Of a stretch of DNA of 5,239 bases, positions 1 to 5,239 are shown in pieces. The first letter of the stretch is position 1; every line of letters starts with the position of its first letter. The notes under the pieces are model-generated. The model saw only the letters and a list, made by a program, of their open reading frames with translations, was not told where the DNA came from and searched no databases. Position numbers and translations under genes: made by a program. This DNA comes from Pseudomonadota bacterium (GTDB taxonomy: Bacteria; Pseudomonadota; Gammaproteobacteria; Burkholderiales; Burkholderiaceae_D): the NCBI GenBank assembly GCA_023420795.1, contig JAEZVM010000367.1, positions 1-5,239 of the forward strand. Direction: 5' to 3'.

Positions 1-1055
1 GCAAGGGCGACCTCGGCCGCTTCCAGCAGAAGCTGAAGGACGGCATGGCGGCTAAGGATTACGGAGAGGAATTCATCGACGCCATCGTGCGCCAGATCGA
101 AGGCTTTGCCGAATACGGATTCCCAGAGAGCCATGCGGCCAGTTTCGCGCTGCTGGCTTATGCCAGCTCGTGGATCAAATGCCATGAGCCGGCGATCTTT
201 CTCGCTGCGCTGCTGAACAGCCAGCCGATGGGTTTCTATTCGCCGTCGCAACTGGTGCAGGATGCACGTCGGCACAAGGTCGAAGTGCGCCCCGTCGATA
301 TCCGCTGCAGCCGCTGGGAATCCACGCTGGAACCGAGTAGTAGCAGCCAGCCGGCGGCGCGGCTCGGCTTGAACATGGTGCGCGGCCTGTCATACGAGGC
401 GGCCTGCCGGATCGAAAAAGCCCGTGTGCAGCAGCCGTTTGCCGACCTGTCCGACCTAGCGTTGCGCGCGCAACTGACGCGCCACGATCTGCAGATGCTG
501 GCACAGGCCAATGCATTGGCACCACTCGCCGGCAACCGGCGGCAGGCGCTGTGGCAGGCCATTGCCGGCGAGCCGGACAAGGGATTGCTCAATGAAGCGC
601 CGGTGCGGGAAGAATCCGTGCCGCTCGCACCGCCATCCGAAGGCGAGAACATCGTCGCCGACTACCATGCCACCGGTCTGACGCTGGGCCGCCATCCGCT
701 CGCACTGCTGCGGCCATTGCTGCTGAAAAAGCGCTTCCTGCCGGCCGAGGTGCTCAACACCTTCGGCAACCGCGCCATCGCCCGCGCCTGCGGCATCGTC
801 ACCGTGCGCCAGCGTCCGCAGACCGCCAGCGGCACCATGTTCGTCACGATCGAGGACGAAACCGGGCTGGTCAACGTGATCGTGTGGCCGGCGCTGGTCG
901 ATACCTATCGCAGGGAATTGCTTGCCTCCCGCCTGCTCGGCGTGTACGGCATCTGGCAATGCGAAGGCAAGGTGCGGCATCTGGTTGCCAAGCGGCTGGT
1001 GGATCTGACGCACTGGCTGGGAGCATTGAAAACCCGCAGTCGGGATTTCGCATAA
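1..1055 (+). CDS. dnaE2: Error-prone DNA polymerase DnaE2/ImuC, C-terminal third (5' end outside window)
   Basis: This is the C-terminal ~350 residues of a DnaE2 (ImuC) polymerase; the family usually runs to a little over 1,000 residues. The frame is open from base 3, and the ATG at 45 is an internal methionine: the residues before it (KGDLGRFQQKLKDG) already match the family. Visible in order are the conserved end of the polymerase fingers region (EYGFPESHAASFALL, about fragment residues 37-51, then LLNSQPMGFYSPSQL), a helix-hairpin-helix DNA-binding region (about 120-175, around LGLNMVRGLSYEAA), the motif DYHATGLTLGRHPL (about 220-233), and an OB-fold (about 258-335) ending in the family-typical THWLGALKTRSRDF tail. 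In known systems ImuC works with ImuA and ImuB in SOS-induced, mutagenic translesion synthesis. The imuA/imuB partners would be expected upstream, outside this window. The catalytic PHP and palm domains are also not visible, so activity cannot be judged. The stop is TAA and no terminator follows. Confidence 0.95.
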   Translation, partial: KGDLGRFQQKLKDGMAAKDYGEEFIDAIVRQIEGFAEYGFPESHAASFALLAYASSWIKCHEPAIFLAALLNSQPMGFYSPSQLVQDARRHKVEVRPVDIRCSRWESTLEPSSSSQPAARLGLNMVRGLSYEAACRIEKARVQQPFADLSDLALRAQLTRHDLQMLAQANALAPLAGNRRQALWQAIAGEPDKGLLNEAPVREESVPLAPPSEGENIVADYHATGLTLGRHPLALLRPLLLKKRFLPAEVLNTFGNRAIARACGIVTVRQRPQTASGTMFVTIEDETGLVNVIVWPALVDTYRRELLASRLLGVYGIWQCEGKVRHLVAKRLVDLTHWLGALKTRSRDFA

Positions 1056-1118
1056 CGTGCATGCAGTCGTTACGCTGTACGATATCCCCTACCGCCCGAT
1101 CAAACCGACAACACCCGC

Positions 1119-1769
1119 ATGAAGCCCACACTCGACATTGCCCTTCACCTGCTGCATTCCGTCTCTTCCGGCACGCTGGCAACCCACTCGCTCCAGATGC
1201 CCGGCTACCCCTTCGCCACCGCGTTGCCTTTTGCCACGGACGAAAGGCACTGCCCCGTCTTTCTCATCAGCCGCCTGGCCGAGCACACGAAAAACCTCGT
1301 CGCCGATGGACGCGCAAGCTTCATGGCCAGCAGCCCAAACGAAGGCAGCGTCGTCACCGGCGCACGCATGACGCTGGTCGGCGATGTCGCTCGCATCGAT
1401 GCGACGCCGGAGCTGGCCGCACGCTATCTGCGTTATCACCCCGATGCCGAGCAATATCTCGCGCTGGGCGATTTCGCATTCTTCCGGCTCACACCGAAGC
1501 GGGTTCGCTACATTGCCGGCTTCGGCCAGATGGGGTGGCTGGAGGAAGCGGAGCTGGCACAGGCGTCCGCCCTGTCGCTGGCCGACGAGGCGCTCTGCCT
1601 GCGGGAGATCGCCGGCGCCCATGCACCGAGGGTGCGGCTGCTCGGGGTGGATTGCTATGGAGCCGATATCGAACGGCAAGGCAAGCGGGATCGGCTGCGA
1701 CTGGATCAGACCGTGGAATCTGCCGATAAGCTTCGTGAAAGCTTGTTGCGTCTGCTTACAGCATGTTGA
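1119..1769 (+). CDS. HugZ-like pyridoxamine 5'-phosphate oxidase-family flavoprotein
   Basis: This 216-residue cytosolic protein has no signal peptide and no membrane segment. It belongs to the split beta-barrel, FMN-binding pyridoxamine-phosphate-oxidase superfamily, HugZ-like branch. The core is recognised from ATHSLQMPGYPFATALPFA (about residues 21-39), PVFLISRLAEHTKNL (46-60), ARMTLVGDVARI (82-93), RYHPDAEQYLALGDFAFFRL (105-124) and VRYIAGFGQMGWL (129-141). A C-terminal segment (about 155-212) sits where related proteins carry a DUF2470/HugZ C-terminal domain, but the usual His-Met-Asn-type motif is replaced by EIAGAHAPRVRLLGVDCYG. Characterised HugZ proteins degrade haem, but I cannot identify a haem ligand here, so haem oxygenase activity is not established; a flavin-linked oxidoreductase is the safer reading. 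The ATG is the first start codon in frame after the dnaE2 stop. It has no convincing Shine-Dalgarno sequence. It lies 63 bp after dnaE2, so co-transcription is possible. The 3' end converges with the next gene. Confidence 0.85.
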   Translation: MKPTLDIALHLLHSVSSGTLATHSLQMPGYPFATALPFATDERHCPVFLISRLAEHTKNLVADGRASFMASSPNEGSVVTGARMTLVGDVARIDATPELAARYLRYHPDAEQYLALGDFAFFRLTPKRVRYIAGFGQMGWLEEAELAQASALSLADEALCLREIAGAHAPRVRLLGVDCYGADIERQGKRDRLRLDQTVESADKLRESLLRLLTAC

Positions 1770-1784
1770 AAACACCAGCCGCAT

Positions 1785-1821
1785 AAAAAACAGGCCCCCA
1801 TCCAATCAGGAGAGGAGCCTG
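1785..1821 (-). terminator. Strong intrinsic terminator for the leftward secreted-protein gene
   Basis: Read on the - strand, positions 1821-1809 pair with 1791-1803 around a 5-base loop (1804-1808), and a run of six T follows (1790-1785). The stem has nine consecutive pairs starting CAGGC/GCCTG, including two U-G wobbles (1816/1796 and 1813/1799), then one C-U mismatch and three more pairs. In the + strand transcript the two wobbles become A-C mismatches and the T-run becomes an A-run placed before the hairpin. The element is therefore built for the - strand gene ending at 1870, not for the HugZ-like gene ending at 1769. Confidence 0.85.
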
Positions 1822-1869
1822 CACATGTGATCTGCGGAACGAGGGAACTACGCTCCTCGCCGCCGGCGA

Positions 1870-2328
1870 TCAGTGGTCGCGTCCGTGGCCGCGACCATTT
1901 CCATGCTTGTCTTGTCTGTCGTGCTTGTCTTGTCTGTCGTGTTTATCGCGCTTTTCATGCCTGTCGTACCTGTCGCGATCCTGCCTAGGCGGATTGCCAC
2001 GGACATATCCCGGTTCATACTCTGCGGATTTGACGAAATACACAGGCCGGTTGCAGGCATTGTATTTACCGCAGTGCTTTCCCCAGTTCTTTGCGTGGCC
2101 GGGCGGAACATGCATGTATACCGGCGCCATTGGGCGCGGTTGCTTGACGATGACGACTGGCTGCGCATAGACCAGCGGCGGCGGATAGTTACCGATATCA
2201 ACCCGGCCATAGACACCGGGAGCGACCTCCCCTGCCACGCTGATGCCGACGCTTACGTCTGATGCATGGGCGACGGCTGCTCCCTGAACAAGCAGCAGTG
2301 CTGCGATTTTTATGAAAGTGTTGCGCAT
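1870..2328 (-). CDS. Small exported protein with conserved Cys/His core and basic His-rich repeat tail (unknown function)
   Basis: This 152-residue protein is of unknown function. Residues 1-22 form a Sec signal peptide: basic start (MRNTFIK), hydrophobic core (IAALLLVQGAAVA) and a likely cut after Ala22 in AHA|SDV. The mature part begins with a short Gly/Val-rich beta-like segment containing GVYGRVDIGNYPPP (38-51). A core at about 69-99 follows, PVYMHVPPGHAKNWGKHC to PVYFV, with Cys86 and Cys92 that could form a periplasmic disulfide. I recall this core from uncharacterised Burkholderiales proteins. The C-terminus (about 114-152) is extremely hydrophilic and built on six-residue units, including KHDRQD twice in a row, ending in GHGRDH; it could bind metal or a polyanion, but that is inference. 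The frame stays open upstream to 2568, but the ATG at 2328 is chosen because a signal peptide begins there and a GGGAG ribosome site precedes it. It has its own terminator downstream and is probably monocistronic. Confidence 0.8.
   Translation of the reverse strand: MRNTFIKIAALLLVQGAAVAHASDVSVGISVAGEVAPGVYGRVDIGNYPPPLVYAQPVVIVKQPRPMAPVYMHVPPGHAKNWGKHCGKYNACNRPVYFVKSAEYEPGYVRGNPPRQDRDRYDRHEKRDKHDRQDKHDRQDKHGNGRGHGRDH
1906..1941. repeat. Two perfect tandem copies of an 18-bp unit inside the secreted-protein gene
   Basis: The unit cttgtcttgtctgtcgtg (+ strand) occurs at 1906-1923 and again, identically, at 1924-1941. It encodes the repeated KHDRQD hexapeptide of the tail on the - strand. The bases on the right to about 1977 keep a decayed 18-bp rhythm (ctgtcgtacctgtcgcg), matching degenerate units such as RHEKRD. 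A length change by whole units would keep the reading frame. Confidence 0.9.
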
Positions 2329-2333
2329 GAGTT

Positions 2334-2338
2334 CTCCC
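2334..2338 (-). promoter_or_regulatory. Ribosome binding site fixing the start of the secreted-protein gene
   Basis: On the - strand GGGAG (2338-2334) lies five bases before the ATG at 2328-2326. It supports this start over longer in-frame extensions reaching back to 2568, which would overlap the upstream oxidase gene and bury the signal peptide. Confidence 0.75.
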
Positions 2339-2424
2339 AATTGCTGATGTATCGACATTCTCGGCCCATATAGGCTGTCCGACTGCAGCGTCCGAAGCTC
2401 ATCCGAGATGGATAGTAGCTTCTC

Positions 2425-2491
2425 AAAAAACAATCCTGGAGGCAAACGCTGACTGTAAGGGATTGTTACCAAGGGATTGCAGGCTTGGTAA
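2425..2491. repeat. Cluster of inverted and direct repeats in the oxidase/secreted-protein gap
   Basis: There are three related elements. First, a perfect 8-bp inverted repeat TTACCAAG (2466-2473) / CTTGGTAA (2484-2491) with a 10-base spacer. Second, AACAATCC (2429-2436) / GGATTGTT (2460-2467), also a perfect 8-bp inverted repeat, with a 23-base spacer; on the - strand its right arm runs into a T-run (2430-2425). Third, an exact 9-bp direct repeat AAGGGATTG at 2457-2465 and 2471-2479, spaced by 14 bp. The first two share 2 bases. Readings include a back-up terminator for the oxidase operon or an operator ahead of the secreted-protein gene; the sequence does not decide. Confidence 0.55.
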
Positions 2492-2515
2492 AAATGCAGC
2501 TCTCTCGAGCGGCAT
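2490..2515 (-). terminator. Probable intrinsic terminator of the receptor-piuC-oxidase operon
   Basis: On the - strand, ATGC (2515-2512) pairs with GCAT (2497-2494), then one C-T mismatch, then GCTC (2510-2507) pairs with GAGC (2502-2499) around a GAGA tetraloop. Four T follow directly (2493-2490). The hairpin begins about 10 bases after the oxidase stop codon, where an operon terminator would sit. The stem is moderate (eight pairs with one mismatch), so efficiency is uncertain. Confidence 0.6.
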
Positions 2516-2524
2516 CGCATCGTG

Positions 2525-3640
2525 CTATCGGAACAGGATATCCGGCCCCGCATCGGCCAGCGTCGCACAGCCGCACAATGCCATCGCGATTTCCAGTTCG
2601 TCGCGCAGCAGCCGGATCACATGCGAGACCCCCATCGCACCGGCATTGGCCAGGCCAAAGACATAGGGACGACCAATCAGGACAGCATTCGCGCCGAGTG
2701 CGATGGCCTTCAGCACATCGGTGCCGCGCCGGATGCCGCCATCGACCAGAATCGGGAAATCGATGCCGGCCGCTTCGCGGATACGTGGCAGGACAGCCGA
2801 CGTAGGCGGCATGGTGTCGAGCGTGCGCCCGCCATGGTTGGAGACGATGATGCCGGCGGCACCGGCGCTCATCGCAAGGTGGACATCATCCGGATGCATG
2901 ATGCCCTTGAGGAGAATAGGAAGCTGCGTAATGCCGCGCAGCCATTCAATATCTGCCCACGTCGGTGCAGAGGCCAGCAGCGCGTCGAACATGCGGCTCT
3001 GATGCGCTTCCAGCGCAATGGCCTTGAGCGGCGGCAGGCCCGCAAGATTGACGGCTGATATGCCGGGCGACAGCTTGAATCCGACGCGGCGCTCCCGGTC
3101 CCGCGCGCCGCTGCAAGGCGCATCGACGGTAAGTACCAACGCTTCATAACCAGCCTGCTCGGCGCGCAACACCAGCTCGCGCATGAAACCGCGATCATGC
3201 TGAAAGTACAACTGGAACCAGAGCGGGCCGCGCCCTGCTTCGCTTCGCACAGCCTGTGCGACATGTTCCAGCGGTGTGCTGGCCTGGCTGCTGAGCACGA
3301 TGCCGGCCCCCTGCATGCTCGCCGCATATGCGCTTGCCATCTCGCCGTCCCGATGCGCCATGCGCTGGAACGCAACCGGTGCAAGAAAAATCGGATGTGC
3401 CAGCGTGTGGCCAAGCAGCTGAATACGGGTATGTCCACCTACCAGATTGCGCAGCACACGCGGGGCAAACTGCATGTCGTCCCATGCACTACGGTTTGCG
3501 CGCAGAGTGATTTCATCGGCAGCGCCGCCGGCAAAATACGCCCACGCATTGTCATCAAGCCGGGTGCGCGCATGCGCCTCATGATCGGCAAGCGACACCA
3601 CGCCGGGCGGAATCGGCTCTACCGCCGGCAGGCCGCTCAT
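2525..3640 (-). CDS. FMN-dependent alpha-hydroxy-acid oxidase/dehydrogenase (lactate/glycolate oxidase family)
   Basis: This 371-residue TIM-barrel flavoenzyme of the glycolate oxidase / L-lactate dehydrogenase (LldD) / mandelate dehydrogenase family would oxidise an L-2-hydroxy acid to the 2-oxo acid. All expected active-site residues are visible: Tyr35 in AYFAGGAADEITL, Tyr145 in WFQLYF, Thr171 and Asp173 in LVLTVDAP, Lys245 in ILLKGI, catalytic His269 and Arg272 in SNHGGRTLD, and the FMN-phosphate region VDGGIRRGTDVLKAIALGA (299-317) with IGRPYVFGL (322-330). Length is normal and no membrane-insertion loop is evident, so it is probably soluble. The substrate and electron acceptor cannot be read from the sequence. 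The ATG at 3640 overlaps the piuC stop as ATGA, which suggests translational coupling; a GTG 12 bases further upstream (3652) is possible but less likely. It is the last gene of the apparent receptor-piuC operon and is followed by a probable terminator. Confidence 0.9.
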   Translation of the reverse strand: MSGLPAVEPIPPGVVSLADHEAHARTRLDDNAWAYFAGGAADEITLRANRSAWDDMQFAPRVLRNLVGGHTRIQLLGHTLAHPIFLAPVAFQRMAHRDGEMASAYAASMQGAGIVLSSQASTPLEHVAQAVRSEAGRGPLWFQLYFQHDRGFMRELVLRAEQAGYEALVLTVDAPCSGARDRERRVGFKLSPGISAVNLAGLPPLKAIALEAHQSRMFDALLASAPTWADIEWLRGITQLPILLKGIMHPDDVHLAMSAGAAGIIVSNHGGRTLDTMPPTSAVLPRIREAAGIDFPILVDGGIRRGTDVLKAIALGANAVLIGRPYVFGLANAGAMGVSHVIRLLRDELEIAMALCGCATLADAGPDILFR

Positions 3641-4326
3641 GTGTCTGCCCACATGCGCAGGAGGTTGTGGTACGTCCCGGTCAGCTGCACCACCGACGGT
3701 TCCTGCTCGCCGAGGGAATTGCGCAGCTTCAGCAGCGCCATGTCCATTTCAAACAGCAGCTGGCGCTGGTCGCCGCCACGCACCATGCTCTCGACCCAGA
3801 AGAAGCTCGCCAGCCGGGCGCCGCGCGTCACCGGACTGACCTGATGTAGCGTAGTGCCGGGATACAGCACCGCATCGCCAGCCGGCAGTTTGACGCGACG
3901 CTCTCCCTGCGGATCGTGGATGACCAGTTCTCCGCCATCGTACTCATCCGGATCGGCGAGGAATACGGTGCAGGACAGGTCGGTGCGCACCCATTGCGCC
4001 GGATTGCGCGAGTGCAGCACGGCGCCGTCGATATGCGCGCCGTAGTAGTTGCTCTCGCCGCTGTAGCGGTTGACCAGCGGATTGAAAATCTTGCGCGGCA
4101 GTGCAGCGGAAAAAAACAGCGGGTCGCGCTGCACGGCGCCGAGAATCAGCGCCTGCAACTGGCGCAAGGCATCACTGTCCTGCGCAAGTTGCTCGTTGTT
4201 CTTGCGGGCGACCGCCTGGCCGCCCGCGCTGACCCGCCCGTCCACCCACGGGGCCTCCGGTCCAAGCAGCGTGCGTGCAGTGGCAAGTTCCTCGCGGGTG
4301 AGAACGTTTTTCAGATGCAAAAGCAT
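3637..4326 (-). CDS. piuC: PiuC/YbiX: Fe(II)/2-oxoglutarate-dependent PKHD-type hydroxylase
   Basis: This 229-residue protein is full length for the YbiX/PiuC family (about 225 residues). The double-stranded beta-helix carries the iron triad His98 and Asp100 (YYGAHIDGAV) and His161 (GTTLHQVSPVTRG), with Arg171 (ARLASFFW) as the expected 2-oxoglutarate anchor. Other family signatures are PWVDGRVSAGGQA (26-38), KNNEQL (42-47), NPLVNRYSG (82-90), RTDLSCTVFLADPDEYDGGEL (114-134) and the C-terminal TYHNLLRMW (218-226). Members are found beside catecholate siderophore receptors (fiu-ybiX in Escherichia coli, piuA-piuC in Pseudomonas); the hydroxylated substrate is not known to me. The start at 4326 has AAGGA (4337-4333) six bases upstream. 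The gene begins 20 bp after the receptor stop and its last bases overlap the oxidase start. Co-regulation by iron through an upstream Fur site is likely, but not visible here. Confidence 0.93.
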   Translation of the reverse strand: MLLHLKNVLTREELATARTLLGPEAPWVDGRVSAGGQAVARKNNEQLAQDSDALRQLQALILGAVQRDPLFFSAALPRKIFNPLVNRYSGESNYYGAHIDGAVLHSRNPAQWVRTDLSCTVFLADPDEYDGGELVIHDPQGERRVKLPAGDAVLYPGTTLHQVSPVTRGARLASFFWVESMVRGGDQRQLLFEMDMALLKLRNSLGEQEPSVVQLTGTYHNLLRMWADT

Positions 4327-4346
4327 TGCGGGTCCTTGATACAGTT

Positions 4347-5239
4347 TTAGAACATGGCCTTGAGCGTCAGCTCGACGCGACGGGGAGCGCCCGGCGCATA
4401 GAAACCGCGGTACAGCGAATCCGCGTACAGCCTGTCGGTCAGGTTAGTGACGTTCAGCTTGGCCGACCAGGTTTCATTGATCGCGTACTCGGCCATCGCA
4501 TCGAACACGGTGAAGCTGTCGGCTTCCAGCAGGCGCTGCCCATCCGGATTCTGCTTGCCGCGGTAAGTTGCACCGGCGCCGACACGCAGCTCGGGCAGCA
4601 CGCGGTAGGTCATCCACAGGCTGCTGCTGTGCTTCGGCGTCAACGCGGGACGGTCGCCTTCAACCTGCGCGCCGGTGCCGGTGCCGCTGAGTACGACATT
4701 GCTCTTGTCGATCTTCGCACTCGGGATCCAGGTATGGTTGAAGAACACCTCCCACTTCGGCGTGATACGGCCGGCGAGATTGAACTCCATGCCGGTCGCG
4801 TGTCGCTTGCCTGAGAGAAGTTCCTGAGTTGCAGCGCTATCCGGGTCGGTGTTGCGCTCGTTGTACTTCTCGCTGTAGAAAGCCGCAACGCCCAGCAGTG
4901 CTCGCCGCTCGAACAGGTCCCACTTGCCGCCGATCTCGAAATTACGACTCTTCTCCGGCCCTGTATTGGCGGCGCGTTCCGAGCCGTTGTTCAACGTCGG
5001 CGTAAATTGATAGGTATCGCCGGAGGTATTGTACGAGGTACCGTAGGACACATAGTACGAGGCCGTGTCGTTCGGCTGGTACAGCGCGCCGACGCGTGGG
5101 CTCCACAGATTGTCGGAACGCTCGCCGGTCAAGGCGCCTGTGGCGTCGCGGTAAGAAGCCTTGAAATGGTCGAAGCGCAGGCCTCCAATCAGCTTGATGG
5201 TGGGCGTGAGGGCAAATGTGTCCTGCACGTACAAACCGA
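4347..5239 (-). CDS. TonB-dependent siderophore receptor, Fiu/PiuA type, C-terminal part (5' end outside window)
   Basis: About 297 C-terminal residues of an outer-membrane TonB-dependent receptor; the family is usually 700-780 residues, so the signal peptide, TonB box and plug are beyond the right edge. The frame is open to the edge (GLYVQDTFALTP), and the TTG at 5234 is an internal codon, not a start. Barrel signatures include LIGGLRFDHF, LWSPRVGALYQPNDTASYY, SRNFEIGGKWDLF, GMEFNLAGRITPKWEVFFN, the near-C-terminal LNVTNLTDRLYADSLYRG, and an aromatic-ended last strand (RRVELTLKAMF) with the terminal Phe used as the outer-membrane assembly signal. The sequence style and the piuC immediately downstream point to the Fiu/PiuA group that imports ferric catecholate-type siderophores; the exact ligand is inference. 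It is the first visible gene of the operon, ending in TAA 20 bp before piuC with no terminator between. Confidence 0.92.
   Translation of the reverse strand, partial: GLYVQDTFALTPTIKLIGGLRFDHFKASYRDATGALTGERSDNLWSPRVGALYQPNDTASYYVSYGTSYNTSGDTYQFTPTLNNGSERAANTGPEKSRNFEIGGKWDLFERRALLGVAAFYSEKYNERNTDPDSAATQELLSGKRHATGMEFNLAGRITPKWEVFFNHTWIPSAKIDKSNVVLSGTGTGAQVEGDRPALTPKHSSSLWMTYRVLPELRVGAGATYRGKQNPDGQRLLEADSFTVFDAMAEYAINETWSAKLNVTNLTDRLYADSLYRGFYAPGAPRRVELTLKAMF

Noticed and set aside
1033..1044. CCCG-CAGT-CGGG hairpin near the end of dnaE2, considered as a terminator.
   Set aside because: Only four base pairs, within the coding sequence, and without a T-run.
1728..1744. AAGCTT repeated five bases apart near the end of the HugZ-like gene, able to form a small hairpin.
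   Set aside because: Inside the coding sequence, no T-run downstream, and short enough to be chance.
1822..1829. Perfect 8-bp palindrome CACATGTG next to the convergent terminator.
   Set aside because: Isolated short palindrome with no second copy or promoter context; expected by chance.
1874..1897. Inverted repeat TGGTCGCG / CGCGACCA with an 8-base spacer at the 3' end of the secreted-protein gene.
   Set aside because: It lies in coding sequence for the Gly/Arg/His-rich tail and is explained by codon repetition; no T-run follows.
1906..1977. Repetitive 18-bp units considered as a CRISPR-like or satellite array.
   Set aside because: Units are directly adjacent with no spacers and stay in frame as hexapeptide repeats of a coding sequence.
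2367..2396. Possible sigma-70 promoter for the secreted-protein gene on the - strand: TTCGGA (2396-2391), 18-base spacer, TATATG (2372-2367).
   Set aside because: Only about 3 of 6 and 4 of 6 consensus matches, a level easily met by chance; position is plausible (about 40 bases before the start) but not enough to annotate.
2522..3058. Long open frame on the + strand opposite the hydroxy-acid oxidase gene, and similar ones opposite the other genes.
   Set aside because: Antisense frames of GC-rich genes; no recognisable domain, no ribosome site, and the opposite strand encodes a protein with an intact active site.

Overview
This 5.2-kb window is GC-rich, densely packed bacterial chromosome, most likely from a betaproteobacterium of the order Burkholderiales. 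The evidence for that is an ImuC/DnaE2 polymerase of proteobacterial type, a Fiu/PiuA-type receptor paired with PiuC, and a small secreted protein whose core I recall from Burkholderiales genomes. The taxon is inferred; there is no rRNA or other marker here.

Layout. On the + strand are the 3' third of dnaE2/imuC, the error-prone replicative-type polymerase of the SOS mutasome (1-1055, cut by the left edge), and then a HugZ-like pyridoxamine-phosphate-oxidase-fold flavoprotein (1119-1769). Everything else is on the - strand. Reading in its own direction, from the right edge leftwards, there is the C-terminal half of a TonB-dependent siderophore receptor (4347-5239, cut by the right edge), then piuC, an Fe(II)/2-oxoglutarate PKHD-type hydroxylase (3637-4326), and an FMN-dependent alpha-hydroxy-acid oxidase/dehydrogenase (2525-3640). 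A separate small exported protein with a basic, His-rich repeat tail follows (1870-2328).

How they fit together. Receptor, piuC and the hydroxy-acid oxidase look like one operon: the gaps are 20 bp and a 4-base ATGA overlap. The receptor imports ferric, probably catecholate, siderophores across the outer membrane. PiuC is its usual partner, and the flavoenzyme is a less usual third member. A hairpin plus T-run directly after the oxidase stop (2490-2515) probably ends this operon. Beyond it the 196-bp gap holds further inverted and direct repeats and then a good ribosome binding site for the secreted-protein gene. That gene meets the HugZ-like gene tail to tail, and a strong intrinsic terminator lies between them (1785-1821). 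Its two G-U wobbles make it fold well only in the leftward transcript.

I found no tRNA, rRNA, CRISPR array, insertion sequence, phage gene or Fur box. The receptor promoter, where a Fur box would be expected, is outside the window. No wholly new system is evident. The points most worth checking are the three-gene iron operon, the repeat-rich gap at 2425-2515, and the repeat-tailed secreted protein.
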